58,142 bases of DNA, from NCBI GenBank assembly GCA_947625055.1, contig CANQMT010000015.1:1-58142 (forward strand), in the 5' to 3' direction. The notes below the pieces were generated by a model that saw only the letters and a program-made list of their open reading frames with translations, made no database searches and was not told the origin of the DNA. Below, piece by piece: positions 1 through 7,614 of this stretch; the stretch's first letter is position 1, and the number at the start of each line of letters is the position of its first letter. The DNA is from an uncultured Monoglobus sp. Its GTDB lineage: Bacteria; Bacillota; Clostridia; Monoglobales; Monoglobaceae. The position numbers were made by a program, and so were the translations under genes.

Positions 1-13
1 TTGTTTTGCCTAA

Positions 14-38
14 GCTGTCAAGGGTGACAGCGTTTTTT
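14..38 (+). terminator. Intrinsic terminator of a gene left of the window
   Basis: GCTGTCA and TGACAGC form a 7-bp stem around an AGGG loop and are followed by a run of six T. It probably ends a plus-strand gene lying outside the window. Confidence 0.65.
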
Positions 39-170
39 ATTCTTCTCTCATTTTTCATATCCTACTTTACACTATCTATGATATATACTATAGTTTATAT
101 AATATCAAATTTGTTTATACATATAAATCGACCATGATATATAAAATTAAACCATAGTATAAATTTTTTG

Positions 171-199
171 TTGACAAGCGAAGTTTTTTATGATAATAT
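171..199 (+). promoter_or_regulatory. Sigma-A promoter for the 234-3190 cluster
   Basis: TTGACA at 171 and TAATAT at 194 are separated by 17 bases. The -10 box lies 34 bases before the ATG at 234, leaving a short leader that contains AGGAGG. Confidence 0.7.
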
Positions 200-233
200 G
201 TTGTTAAATCAAAAAACTATAGGAGGAATATCT

Positions 234-680
234 ATGATTTGTAAAAAATGTGGAAATGAAATTGCCGAAAACGAAAAAATATGCAGTAAATGCGGCACCC
301 CAACGGGTAATGTTGCAACAAACGCGGTACAGACGAGTAATGAAGCGGCAGATAAATGCCTTGGCTCTTTTATACTTGGTTTGATAGGTGCAATTTTCGG
401 AATAATGGGCGGCCTTTGTACGACAATGTGTGATGTTACTACAGGAGGAAACGCACCGTTTTTTTTGATATTTTGCGGCAGCATAATTGGTTTGATAGGT
501 GCATGTATGTGTTTAAAACGAACAAAAGTCGGCTCTGTAATTGAATTGCTTGCCGGTATAATGATAATTATATGTGCCTTTTGTATATCCGGAGCAGAGT
601 TTATGAGTATTCTAGCGATGTTGCTGTTCCTTGCGGGAGGAATTGTTGGCGTAGTTTACTCGTATGTTCTTAAAAAATGA
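234..680 (+). CDS. Zinc-ribbon membrane protein
   Basis: Small integral membrane protein of 148 residues. The N-terminus is a zinc ribbon with two CxxC pairs (CKKCG near residue 3 and CSKCG near residue 18), followed by a Thr/Asn-rich linker and about four hydrophobic helices to the C-terminus. Such zinc_ribbon plus transmembrane proteins are common in clostridia and have no established function. The ATG at 234 is chosen because AGGAGG sits 7 bases upstream; an in-frame start at 168 would lie upstream of the promoter's -35 box. The stop codon overlaps the next ATG by four bases (ATGA), so the Lgt-like gene is probably translationally coupled. Confidence 0.75.
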   Translation: MICKKCGNEIAENEKICSKCGTPTGNVATNAVQTSNEAADKCLGSFILGLIGAIFGIMGGLCTTMCDVTTGGNAPFFLIFCGSIIGLIGACMCLKRTKVGSVIELLAGIMIIICAFCISGAEFMSILAMLLFLAGGIVGVVYSYVLKK

Positions 681-1438
681 TACCATATATTTATACTCCG
701 TTTGGACAGATCCCTACTTATGTTATCATGGTAGCGTTCGCCTCTTTGATAATGATTTTATCAATTCATATAAGAGTGAAAAAACTTACGAATTACAATT
801 CGGAAGAAGCGTATATTTTCCCCAAAATTGTAATTTCAATGGGAACAGCTTACCTTTTTGCCGCTATTTTTGATGCTTTATTCAAAATACGGAAGAATGG
901 AGGTATAGTTTTTTCCGGAATTACATATTATGGCGGATTGATCGGTGCAATAATAAGCATGTACATAATGCTCAGTATTTCCAAAAATAAAACGCAGAAT
1001 TCGGTGAAACAATGGTTTGATATTTTAACGCCGTCTTTGTTGATTTTTCATTTTTTTGGACGATTGGGATGTTTCTTTGCCGGCTGTTGTTATGGTAAAA
1101 ATACCGATAGTATATTGGGCATACAATTTCCCGATAATTATGTCGATGGTATTTTTCACAATGGATTAAAATGCTATCCAACTCAATTATTTGAGGCTGC
1201 GGCATTACTAATTATATTAGTAATAGTTTATAAATCTAAAAATAAATTTGTAATATATATCTTAAGTTATACGATTTTCAGATTTTTTAACGAGTTTTTA
1301 AGAGGTGATGAAAGAGGTAGTTTGATAATAGGTATATCGCCGGCGCAACTAATTTCAATTATTTTGTTTTGCACTATAATTTGTTACAAATGTTATATAA
1401 CCTATTTTAAAATGGGTAAAAATTCAGAAAAAACTTGA
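677..1438 (+). CDS. Prolipoprotein diacylglyceryl transferase (Lgt) family protein
   Basis: Polytopic membrane protein of 253 residues resembling Lgt, which moves diacylglycerol from phosphatidylglycerol onto the lipobox cysteine of prelipoproteins. The family pattern HxxGRxGC(F) appears near residue 130, followed by YPTQLFEA near 170 and an RxxxEFLRGDERG segment near 210. In classical Lgt the GR motif continues GNFxNGE; here it continues into AGCCYG, so this belongs to a side branch that may be a second, specialised Lgt. It starts in ATGA overlap with the zinc-ribbon gene, and a lipoprotein gene follows 15 bases downstream, which is suggestive of a substrate. True catalytic activity is not certain. 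Confidence 0.7.
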   Translation: MIPYIYTPFGQIPTYVIMVAFASLIMILSIHIRVKKLTNYNSEEAYIFPKIVISMGTAYLFAAIFDALFKIRKNGGIVFSGITYYGGLIGAIISMYIMLSISKNKTQNSVKQWFDILTPSLLIFHFFGRLGCFFAGCCYGKNTDSILGIQFPDNYVDGIFHNGLKCYPTQLFEAAALLIILVIVYKSKNKFVIYILSYTIFRFFNEFLRGDERGSLIIGISPAQLISIILFCTIICYKCYITYFKMGKNSEKT

Positions 1439-1453
1439 TAGAGAGGTGGTATG

Positions 1454-1819
1454 ATGAAAAAAATAATAATTGTTTTAACAACAATAATGATGATTTGTGC
1501 GTTAAGCGCTTGCGGAGCACCAAAGGAAAAAGATTTTCTTGGAAGATGGGATGGAACGGAATACGTTAAAATGGGTTATTATTATAATTATAATACAACA
1601 TATGTATTTTATGAAGACGGTACATACGATATGTATAAAAATCGGGAAGGAGAAGAAGACACAAATTATACATCGGGATATGACACTTGGTCAATAGTTG
1701 ATGATAGCCATATTAGGATTGACGACTACGCAGTCGGCCCCGAGGTATTGAAATTTGAATTTAAGGGGGATAGGCTGTATCTTGATGATGAAGAATATGT
1801 AAAAAGTAATATAGAATAA
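1454..1819 (+). CDS. Small lipoprotein of unknown function
   Basis: Predicted lipoprotein of 121 residues. A short basic N-terminus and hydrophobic stretch end in the lipobox LSAC, with the cysteine near residue 20. The mature part contains FLGRWDGTEY and a Tyr-rich region ending in FEFKGDRLYLDDEEY, a beta-rich pattern like lipocalin-type domains that measure free energy-free 'GTW/GRW' motifs, but I do not recognise a family. An in-frame ATG three bases upstream at 1451 is possible; 1454 gives better spacing from GAGAGG. It sits between an Lgt-like gene and two copper-amine-oxidase-N-like genes, all on the same strand. Confidence 0.6.
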   Translation: MKKIIIVLTTIMMICALSACGAPKEKDFLGRWDGTEYVKMGYYYNYNTTYVFYEDGTYDMYKNREGEEDTNYTSGYDTWSIVDDSHIRIDDYAVGPEVLKFEFKGDRLYLDDEEYVKSNIE

Positions 1820-1846
1820 TAAAAGAAAAGGAGAGTTAAAACGAAA

Positions 1847-2701
1847 ATGAAAAATATACTTAAGATAATATCTATGTTGATTATCATTACAATGATTTGT
1901 GCCATTTCTATAACTGTACTCGCTAATGGCATACAAGTATTTATTGATGGCGGCTTGGTCACGCTTGCGGATGCGCAAGGGCATATTGTGGAACCGTTTA
2001 TACAAAACGGAACAACATATGTTCCGTTAAGAGGCATATCAGAGAGATTGGGCTGTAAAGTTGAATGGGATGAGGCAAACAAAACGGTAAAAATCTATAA
2101 GGACATAAATCCCGACGGAAGCGTTTTTCGGAACGATGATAAAGATGTAAAAGTATATATTGACAATGAACTAATTGAGTTAAAAGATGCCAACGGAACA
2201 ATTGTGAAACCGATAACACTCAATGATACAAACTACATTCCGATCAGAGGTGTATCCGAGGCTCTTGGCTGCCAGGTTGAGTGGGACGGCACATTGCAAA
2301 GGGTGAGCGTATATAATATGACCGTGTCCCCAAACGGAGCCACGCTGGATTTTGTACGGCCATATGAAGCACGCGCCGAACTTTTTTACGAATCCGAAGG
2401 AAAATATCTTGAAATTGACAATAAAAATTATACAAACGCTATTCGTCCATGGTATGATGATGGCAAGGCACTCTTTAATATAAACGGCAAATACAACAGT
2501 GTCAGCTTTGTTGCGGGATTTTTGGAAAACAATGAAATAACGGGAGAAATTGATTTTATTGTTGACGGAAACTTGGTCAAGACAATAACATGTGAACCGT
2601 TCACTCCGGCAAGAGAGTATCAGGTTGATATTAACAGAGGTTTGCAATTAAAAATTATGATTGATAATAACGTTGGTTTAGGAAATGTAGTATTTCATTA
2701 A
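1847..2701 (+). CDS. Secreted protein with two copper-amine-oxidase-N-like domains
   Basis: Exported protein of 284 residues. A signal peptide (about residues 1-27) precedes two tandem Cu_amine_oxidN1-type repeats (PF07833 pattern), the first containing VPLRGISERLGCKVEWDE near residues 63-80 and the second IPIRGVSEALGCQVEWDG near 130-147. The remaining C-terminal part (about 160-284) is beta-rich and not recognised. Despite the name, these repeats are not oxidases; they are extracellular modules, often in cell-wall proteins of Firmicutes, with no defined ligand. The gene follows the lipoprotein by 27 bases and precedes a paralogue of the same domain type. Confidence 0.75.
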   Translation: MKNILKIISMLIIITMICAISITVLANGIQVFIDGGLVTLADAQGHIVEPFIQNGTTYVPLRGISERLGCKVEWDEANKTVKIYKDINPDGSVFRNDDKDVKVYIDNELIELKDANGTIVKPITLNDTNYIPIRGVSEALGCQVEWDGTLQRVSVYNMTVSPNGATLDFVRPYEARAELFYESEGKYLEIDNKNYTNAIRPWYDDGKALFNINGKYNSVSFVAGFLENNEITGEIDFIVDGNLVKTITCEPFTPAREYQVDINRGLQLKIMIDNNVGLGNVVFH

Positions 2702-2719
2702 ATTGAATCAGAGGTTAAT

Positions 2720-3190
2720 ATGTTGAAAAAAGTAAGTAATTTTAAAAATACAATAGTGTTACTGTTTTGCTGTATGATATTGTTTAGTTTTCATGTTTAT
2801 GCAGACGATACAATAACAATAAAAATGGATGGCAGGGAGATATATTGTGACCAGCCGCCAATAATTGTTGATGGCACAACAATTATTCCTTTGCGAGCTG
2901 TAAGTGAGGAAATGGGTTATCAGGTTAAGTGGAACGAGCAGTATCAGCAAGTTACAATTATTGATAACGGTAAAGGCTGCGGTGCAGGTATGGATATGTA
3001 TATAGGGGACACAAAATTAATAACCGGCGGCGGTATAAAAACTTTGCCGGTTGCACCTGTTATAATCAATGATAGGACATATGTTCCAATCAGGGTAATA
3101 GCGGAAGTTTTGAATTGCAAGGTAGAGTGGGATGATACCTCAAAAACTGTTGAAATTTACAGCTCATACTGTCCGTCTGATTACTATTAA
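2720..3190 (+). CDS. Secreted copper-amine-oxidase-N-like protein
   Basis: Exported protein of 156 residues with a signal peptide (hydrophobic stretch to about residue 29, ending VYA) followed by two half-repeats of the Cu_amine_oxidN1 pattern, IPLRAVSEEMGYQVKWNE near residues 55-72 and VPIRVIAEVLNCKVEWDD near 120-137. It is essentially the repeat region of the preceding protein without the extra C-terminal domain, so the two look like tandem duplicates. AGAGG lies 5 bases before the ATG. A strong bidirectional terminator follows at 3205. Function unknown; cell-surface location is inferred. Confidence 0.72.
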   Translation: MLKKVSNFKNTIVLLFCCMILFSFHVYADDTITIKMDGREIYCDQPPIIVDGTTIIPLRAVSEEMGYQVKWNEQYQQVTIIDNGKGCGAGMDMYIGDTKLITGGGIKTLPVAPVIINDRTYVPIRVIAEVLNCKVEWDDTSKTVEIYSSYCPSDYY

Positions 3191-3204
3191 TTTTAAGGAT
3201 GAAT

Positions 3205-3235
3205 AAAACAGCGGCCAAACCGGCCGCTGTTTTTT
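3205..3235. terminator. Bidirectional intrinsic terminator
   Basis: AAACAGCGGCC and GGCCGCTGTTT form a perfect stem with an AAACC loop, flanked by A-rich and T-rich runs on both sides. It separates the convergent genes ending at 3190 (plus) and 3239 (minus). Confidence 0.85.
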
Positions 3236-3238
3236 AGG

Positions 3239-3658
3239 CTATTGACGTATTTTTTGCTTTAAGGCCTCCTGAAGGACCTGCGAAAAATTTATATTCATTT
3301 CAAGGGCCGCGGTGTTAAGCCATGCCGGAATGGTCAAGGTTTTCTTAACGGACTTTTCAAAGTGATTTTTCGCGTATTCGTCAATGTCAACCGATACGGG
3401 GCAAACAAATAATTCGTTTGGTTTCACGTCGAGTTCGGCGGCTATATCGACCGCGTTTACGGATTTTATGTCGGACGGCTCGGGGATCGTCTCGCCATCA
3501 AGCTTCAAAGTGTAAATATATCCCGCGAGGCAGTCAACGGCCATATTCATTGCCTCTTCAAATGTTTCACCGCATGTGGCTGTTCCCTCAAGATCCGGGA
3601 AAACAACGGAGTAGCCTTCGGGCTCCTTAAAAAAGCATGCCGGATAAATTGATAGCAT
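3239..3658 (-). CDS. hicB: HicB-family antitoxin
   Basis: Antitoxin of 139 residues. The N-terminal half has the HicB partial RNase-H-like fold pattern (YPACFFKEPEGYSVVFPDLE, then CGETFEEAM), and the C-terminal end (IPAWLNTAALE..NFSQVLQEAL) looks like a ribbon-helix-helix DNA-binding segment. HicB neutralises HicA and represses the operon. It lies 17 bases downstream of the hicA-like gene on the same strand, the usual hicA-hicB order. The ATG at 3658 is preceded by a GGAGG-like site. The tandem ATACGTAT palindromes in the hicA promoter are the likely operator. Confidence 0.88.
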   Translation of the reverse strand: MLSIYPACFFKEPEGYSVVFPDLEGTATCGETFEEAMNMAVDCLAGYIYTLKLDGETIPEPSDIKSVNAVDIAAELDVKPNELFVCPVSVDIDEYAKNHFEKSVKKTLTIPAWLNTAALEMNINFSQVLQEALKQKIRQ

Positions 3659-3675
3659 AATCTTAACCTCCTAAA

Positions 3676-3864
3676 TTATTTTAAACCTGCTTGTTTCAAA
3701 ATGGATTTTTCGGTGATTTTAGGAATGTCTTTGCCGTGAAAAGGGATTGTGACCTTGCCCGGTTTTGTTGGATGCGTGTAGTGCCTGTGAGACCCTGTTT
3801 GAGATTTGAAAACCCAACCGTCGGCCAATATAAGGTTTTCCATTTCCCTTGGTTTTAAAGGCAT
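3676..3864 (-). CDS. hicA: HicA-family mRNA interferase toxin
   Basis: Toxin of 62 residues with the double-stranded-RNA-binding-like HicA fold. It contains the hallmark GSHRHYTHP with the conserved histidine near residue 25 and ends with PKITEKSILKQAGL, the usual helix. HicA cleaves mRNA when not bound by HicB. The ATG at 3864 is preferred because AAGGAG lies 8 bases upstream; a GTG nine bases further upstream overlaps that ribosome binding site. The promoter is a perfect TTGACA-N17-TATAAT. Confidence 0.88.
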   Translation of the reverse strand: MPLKPREMENLILADGWVFKSQTGSHRHYTHPTKPGKVTIPFHGKDIPKITEKSILKQAGLK

Positions 3865-3885
3865 AATTAACACTCCTTTTTATTT

Positions 3886-3914
3886 ATTATATATCATGAT
3901 ACGTATTATGTCAA
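3886..3914 (-). promoter_or_regulatory. Consensus sigma-A promoter of hicAB
   Basis: On the minus strand TTGACA (3914-3909) and TATAAT (3891-3886) are separated by exactly 17 bases, a perfect consensus match. A promoter this strong would need repression, which fits an autoregulated toxin-antitoxin operon. Confidence 0.85.
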
Positions 3915-3921
3915 TACGTAT
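3899..3921. promoter_or_regulatory. Putative HicB operator: two ATACGTAT palindromes
   Basis: The self-complementary octamer ATACGTAT occurs at 3899-3906 and 3914-3921, 15 bases centre to centre. One copy lies in the -35/-10 spacer and the other overlaps and flanks the -35 box of the hicAB promoter. This is where a HicB dimer or tetramer would be expected to bind. Confidence 0.5.
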
Positions 3922-3955
3922 TAATTTAAGAATTTTTCAAAATTTTAAAATTATA

Positions 3956-3984
3956 TTGAAATTATTTTATAATTATGATAGAAT
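3956..3984 (+). promoter_or_regulatory. Promoter of the Phd/RelE module
   Basis: TTGAAA and TAGAAT are separated by 17 bases on the plus strand, 32 bases before the GTG start at 4016. It diverges from the hicAB promoter within a 151-base intergenic region. Confidence 0.55.
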
Positions 3985-4015
3985 AATTTATAATAAAATC
4001 AAAGGAGTGATTTTT

Positions 4016-4279
4016 GTGATCATCAAGTCATCTACGGCGCTGAGGAATGATTATTTAAGCATATCGAACCTGGCAAACGAGAGCAGCGAGCCGATTTATA
4101 TCACCAAAAACGGCGACGGCGATATTGTTGTTATGGGAATTGACGCTTTTGAGAGGCGGGAGCAGATATATAAGTTAAAGCTAAAGCTTGCGGAGGCGGA
4201 GCTTTCGCGGCTCAGAGGAGAGCCGAGCATATCTTTGGAGGAAGCAAGGGCGCGTCTTGCGGAAAAATACAATGTTTGA
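4016..4279 (+). CDS. Phd/YefM-family antitoxin
   Basis: Antitoxin of 87 residues. The Phd/YefM N-terminal pattern is clear: SSTALRNDYLSISNLANES, then PIYITKNGDGDIVVMG with IDAFERRE, a DNA-binding fold that represses its own operon. The C-terminal helix (about 50-87), rich in Glu, Arg and Leu, would wrap the toxin. The GTG start at 4016 is supported by AAAGGAG 8-14 bases upstream. Its stop overlaps the toxin start by eight bases. A paralogous module occurs at 33513-34107. Confidence 0.85.
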   Translation: MIIKSSTALRNDYLSISNLANESSEPIYITKNGDGDIVVMGIDAFERREQIYKLKLKLAEAELSRLRGEPSISLEEARARLAEKYNV

Positions 4280-4595
4280 GATAAAAATATTGAAAACCGC
4301 ATGGGACGATATTGAGAGAATAGCGGATCTTCATATGGCGCTGTCCGGCCCGAATTCAGCTCGGGCTGTTACTGACGGGATTTTAAACAGCATAGAAAAA
4401 TTAAAAGAATTTCCGTCAGGGTTTCCGACGGTACCGGAGGATGAAATGTCGGAAGCCGGATACAGGATGGTTATATATAAGTGGTATTTGTCAATTTACA
4501 GAATAATTGATGATATTGTTTACATATATCGGGTGGTGGACGGCAGAAAAAACTATCCGAAGCTGTTTCGGGGATTTTTAGAGGAGGAAAGATGA
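4272..4595 (+). CDS. RelE/ParE-family toxin
   Basis: Toxin of 107 residues. The start MFEIKILKTAWDDIERIAD and the centre KLKEFPSGFPTVPEDE followed by GYRMVIYKWYLSIYRI are typical of RelE/ParE proteins, where conserved Tyr, Lys and Arg residues in the last beta-strands act in ribosome-dependent mRNA cleavage (RelE) or gyrase inhibition (ParE). Which target applies cannot be told here. The gene overlaps the antitoxin by eight bases, and its stop overlaps the next ATG (ATGA), linking it to the YczE-type gene. Confidence 0.82.
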   Translation: MFEIKILKTAWDDIERIADLHMALSGPNSARAVTDGILNSIEKLKEFPSGFPTVPEDEMSEAGYRMVIYKWYLSIYRIIDDIVYIYRVVDGRKNYPKLFRGFLEEER

Positions 4596-5257
4596 GCAGA
4601 GTTGAGATTATAAAACGTTATATTTTGTTGATTATCGGGCTGTTTCTGGCGGCTTTGGGAGTGGCGTTCACGCGGCACGGAGAATTGGGCGTTTCGCCTA
4701 TCTCGTCGGTGCCGAACGTGCTCAGCTATAAGTTCACGTTTTTCACTATGGGCACATGGCTGATCATCTGGAACTGCGTTCTGATCGTCGGCCAGATAGT
4801 CATTCTCAGGCGGAACTTCAAGCCGATCGAGCTTTTGCAGGTGCCGCTCTCGTTTTTGTTCGGATATTTTACCGACTTCGGTCTGTGGTGCGTGTCGTAT
4901 ATCCCCGCCGAGGCTTATCCGATGCGGCTGCTGATGGTGGTGATCGGCGTGGCGGTTTTGGGCCTCGGCATCTCGCTGGCGTTTATCGCCGGTGTTATCA
5001 TGAACTCGGGCGAGGCGTTCGTCAAGGCGGTTGCCGATGTGACCGGGTTTGAGTTCGGAAACGTCAAGATAGGATTTGACATATTCTGCGTGCTGAGCGC
5101 TGTCGTGCTGTCACTTATATTCTTTGATTTCAGAATTGTCGGCGCGCGCGAGGGCACGGTGATTTCCGCCCTGTTCACGGGCGTTATGGTCAAGTTCTTT
5201 AACAAAAGACTGAAAGGCCCGCTGCAAAACGCGCTTACGGGAGGAAGCTCCGAATGA
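4592..5257 (+). CDS. YczE/YitT-family membrane protein (DUF6198-like)
   Basis: Integral membrane protein of 221 residues with five to six hydrophobic helices. The start RYILLIIGLFLAALGVAFT, the motif ELGVSPISSVPNVLS near residue 31 and IMNSGEAFVKAV near 135 fit the YczE/YyaS/YitT group of uncharacterised clostridial membrane proteins. The ribosome binding site GAGGAGG is strong. It overlaps the RelE toxin stop by four bases, an unusual place for it; transcription from the toxin-antitoxin promoter is likely. No substrate can be inferred. Confidence 0.7.
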   Translation: MSRVEIIKRYILLIIGLFLAALGVAFTRHGELGVSPISSVPNVLSYKFTFFTMGTWLIIWNCVLIVGQIVILRRNFKPIELLQVPLSFLFGYFTDFGLWCVSYIPAEAYPMRLLMVVIGVAVLGLGISLAFIAGVIMNSGEAFVKAVADVTGFEFGNVKIGFDIFCVLSAVVLSLIFFDFRIVGAREGTVISALFTGVMVKFFNKRLKGPLQNALTGGSSE

Positions 5258-5299
5258 GCGTCACGATCTTTTCGGGAACGCTGTGTTACATGTTTTTAA

Positions 5300-6892
5300 T
5301 CAGTCCGAATGGTTGATGACCAGCACATCATCTTGGCGTATAACCGTGTCGCCGTTGGGGATGAGTATCCTGCCGCCGCGGTTTATCATAATGATGAGGC
5401 GGTCGTCGGTATTGGGCAGTTTGCGGATGGGCTTATCTATCCACTTGCTGCCTTCTCTTATTGTTTTTTCCGAAAGGCGTATGCCCTCAATATCTCCGGG
5501 CGATTTGGCGCTGAGCACAACATAGTCGCCAAGCTCGACCCTTGTCGAGCCGTTTGGAACTATACGCTCGTCGCCGCGCTGGATAAGCACAAGAATGGTC
5601 TCGGGCGGATTGACTATGTCTTTGACCTCCTTGCCTGTCCACGGATGCTCCTCGTTCATTCTGAAGCGTATAAACTGGACCGGTACTTCGTCGGAATAAT
5701 CGCTGAAGGTTTTCATGACGTCCTCGTTTTCGTCGATCATGTTGAGCTTTTTGGCGAGCGGGGCCAAAAGACCGCCCTGTATCAAAATAGAGAACAGAAC
5801 CACGCAGAATACTATGTGAAATACGTCATACGCGCTGTCGCTGAGCATAACCATGACCGCGAACACGATCGAAGCCGCGCCGCGCAGACCCGACCACGAA
5901 ACCATGAGCATTTGGTTCAGTTTGCTTTTAAAGGGCGCCAGCAGCGCGAATACCGCCGCGGGTCTCGCGATAAACGTCATAAACAGCGCTATCGCTATCG
6001 AGACGGGAAGCACCTGCGGTATTCTTGACGGGTGCGAGACAAGGCCGAGCAGGAAGAATATGCTCATCTGCATAATGCTTGTTATGCCGTCAAAAAACGG
6101 CACAAGGCTGCGCTTGTTTTTGATCCCGGCGTTGCCGAGCACTATGCCGACAATGTAAGCCGACAGAAATCCGTTGCCGTGAACGATCTCGGGAAGCGCG
6201 AAAGAAAGTATGACCACCGCGAACATGAAAACGTTGTCAAATCCGGGCGCGCTGAACTTTGTTCGGCGGAGCACCCAAGCGGAGGCCAGCGCGATAATGA
6301 TTCCCGCCATGCCGCCGTAGAACAACTGGGCGAAAATCGTGTAAAACACAGTCCCGGTGCCGCCCCCGCCCGCCTTTACCGAAAGCAGAATAGCCGTCAG
6401 CATATAGGCAAACGGATCGTTGCTGCCGCTCTCTATCTCAAGGAGCGATGCGGTGTTGTATTTGAGGTTGAGCCGCTTTGAGCGCAGCACCGAAAAGACA
6501 GACGCAGCGTCTGTCGAGCTGATCACCGCGCCGATAAGCAGCGCGTCTATGACCGGCATATGAAGGGCGAGCATGCAAAACAGACCCACAAGCCCGCAGG
6601 TCATAATAACGCCGATGGATGACAGCAGCATTGACCGGGCCGCGATAGGTTTCGCGGCTTCAAGGTTTGTGCCGAAGCCGCCGTAGAACATGATAAACGC
6701 CAATGCGGTGCTGCAAATTTCCTCCGCAAACTCGTAATTGTCAAAGTGAATTTTGATCAGGCCGTCGCTTCCGAAGATCATTCCGAGCAGTATAAAAGCC
6801 AGCAGCGCGGGAACTCCGAGCCTTCCCGAAAGCTTATGCAGGAAAATACTGGAAAAGAGAACAACAGCCGCGAGTAAAAGATATGTATACAT
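5300..6892 (-). CDS. Potassium/proton antiporter (CPA1, NhaP2/CvrA type)
   Basis: Cation/proton antiporter of 530 residues. Residues 1-390 form about 12 transmembrane helices of the Na_H_Exchanger family, with VISSTDAASVFS near residue 125 and LEIESGSNDPFAY near 150, the latter carrying the ion-binding ND pair. The C-terminus has two small soluble segments (about 400-460 and 475-525, the latter IPNGDTVIRQDDVLVI) resembling TrkA_C/RCK-type regulatory domains, as in K+/H+ antiporters. The start has CGGAG upstream and a TTGACC-N17-TATTAT promoter. It probably exports K+ or Na+ for pH and osmotic control. It is convergent with the YczE-type gene. Confidence 0.88.
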   Translation of the reverse strand: MYTYLLLAAVVLFSSIFLHKLSGRLGVPALLAFILLGMIFGSDGLIKIHFDNYEFAEEICSTALAFIMFYGGFGTNLEAAKPIAARSMLLSSIGVIMTCGLVGLFCMLALHMPVIDALLIGAVISSTDAASVFSVLRSKRLNLKYNTASLLEIESGSNDPFAYMLTAILLSVKAGGGGTGTVFYTIFAQLFYGGMAGIIIALASAWVLRRTKFSAPGFDNVFMFAVVILSFALPEIVHGNGFLSAYIVGIVLGNAGIKNKRSLVPFFDGITSIMQMSIFFLLGLVSHPSRIPQVLPVSIAIALFMTFIARPAAVFALLAPFKSKLNQMLMVSWSGLRGAASIVFAVMVMLSDSAYDVFHIVFCVVLFSILIQGGLLAPLAKKLNMIDENEDVMKTFSDYSDEVPVQFIRFRMNEEHPWTGKEVKDIVNPPETILVLIQRGDERIVPNGSTRVELGDYVVLSAKSPGDIEGIRLSEKTIREGSKWIDKPIRKLPNTDDRLIIMINRGGRILIPNGDTVIRQDDVLVINHSD

Positions 6893-6921
6893 ATGAGTCT
6901 CCGTTCTTTTTGTTTACATAT

Positions 6922-6950
6922 ATAATAACATATTTTTACTCGCGGGTCAA
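6922..6950 (-). promoter_or_regulatory. Promoter of the K+/H+ antiporter gene
   Basis: On the minus strand TTGACC and TATTAT are 17 bases apart, with the -10 box 30 bases before the ATG at 6892. Confidence 0.65.
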
Positions 6951-6968
6951 TTGCGTATTTGGTCGAAT

Positions 6969-7310
6969 TTACAAAATGTACTCAAGAACACTCGGCAGCA
7001 CCAATTCTTCCGCCAGCATCTGCATTTTACAAGCGCATTCCGAGATTGTGGAGAACTTTCTGTAAACGCAGCTTTGATCTATTATCCTCAGATTGCTGTC
7101 GCGCATGACTGCGCGTATTCCGTATGGAGCGTATTTGTCATTGGCGATGATCAAAGTGTATTCGACCGTCATTTTTTCGTTTTCGTCCGATGTGAATTCG
7201 TATGAGCACCGCAGAAAGCCTTCCTCGACACAGTTTTTTGACCTGCATTCCGCGGGCAGCTCGATGTCCTTAGAGATAATATCAAATTTCTGTCTGCAAT
7301 TGTAAACCAT
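6969..7310 (-). CDS. Conserved hypothetical protein (DUF6514-like)
   Basis: Cytosolic-looking protein of 113 residues without signal or membrane segments. It contains several cysteines (CRSKNC, CSYEF, CVYRKF, CACKM) and a central TVEYTLIIANDKYAPYGIRAVM, reminiscent of the small clostridial DUF6514 family, but the assignment is from memory of the pattern only. GGAGGA precedes the ATG, and a likely TTGACA promoter lies 36-64 bases upstream. The four clustered Cys could bind metal, but spacing is irregular. Function unknown. Confidence 0.55.
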   Translation of the reverse strand: MVYNCRQKFDIISKDIELPAECRSKNCVEEGFLRCSYEFTSDENEKMTVEYTLIIANDKYAPYGIRAVMRDSNLRIIDQSCVYRKFSTISECACKMQMLAEELVLPSVLEYIL

Positions 7311-7345
7311 ACAGCCTATCCTCCTTATGTGTTTTTTTCATTCAT

Positions 7346-7374
7346 AATTTATTATGTCATAACTTTATTGTCAA
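7346..7374 (-). promoter_or_regulatory. Putative promoter of the 6969-7310 gene
   Basis: On the minus strand TTGACA is followed after 17 bases by TAAATT. The -35 is perfect and the -10 is weak. Together with the terminator at 7393-7440 this accounts for the 304-base gap to the next gene; nothing else is seen there. Confidence 0.45.
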
Positions 7375-7392
7375 GAAAAAATTTGTAACATT

Positions 7393-7440
7393 AAAAATCG
7401 GCCAAGATCCGCGAAAATACGCGGATCTTAAATCGGCCGA
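7393..7440 (-). terminator. Putative terminator of the MATE gene
   Basis: AAGATCCGCG and CGCGGATCTT (7404-7413 and 7420-7429) form a 10-bp stem with a six-base loop. Outer CGGCC/GGCCG arms can extend it, and on the minus strand GATTTTTA follows. It lies about 180 bases beyond the stop, so read-through of a long 3' leader is implied. Confidence 0.4.
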
Positions 7441-7614
7441 CAAAATCTTGGTAATTTTTTTGTTATATTTTTATTTTCTTATGACATGGTTTAAACCGAA
7501 TAAAAAACAAACTTTAAATATGTGTATTATTTGGCGTAAAATTTTCCTGTATTTCAAATAAATGTAATAATATTTTAACATAACATGAACTTAAAACGAA
7601 GATCATGATGTTTT

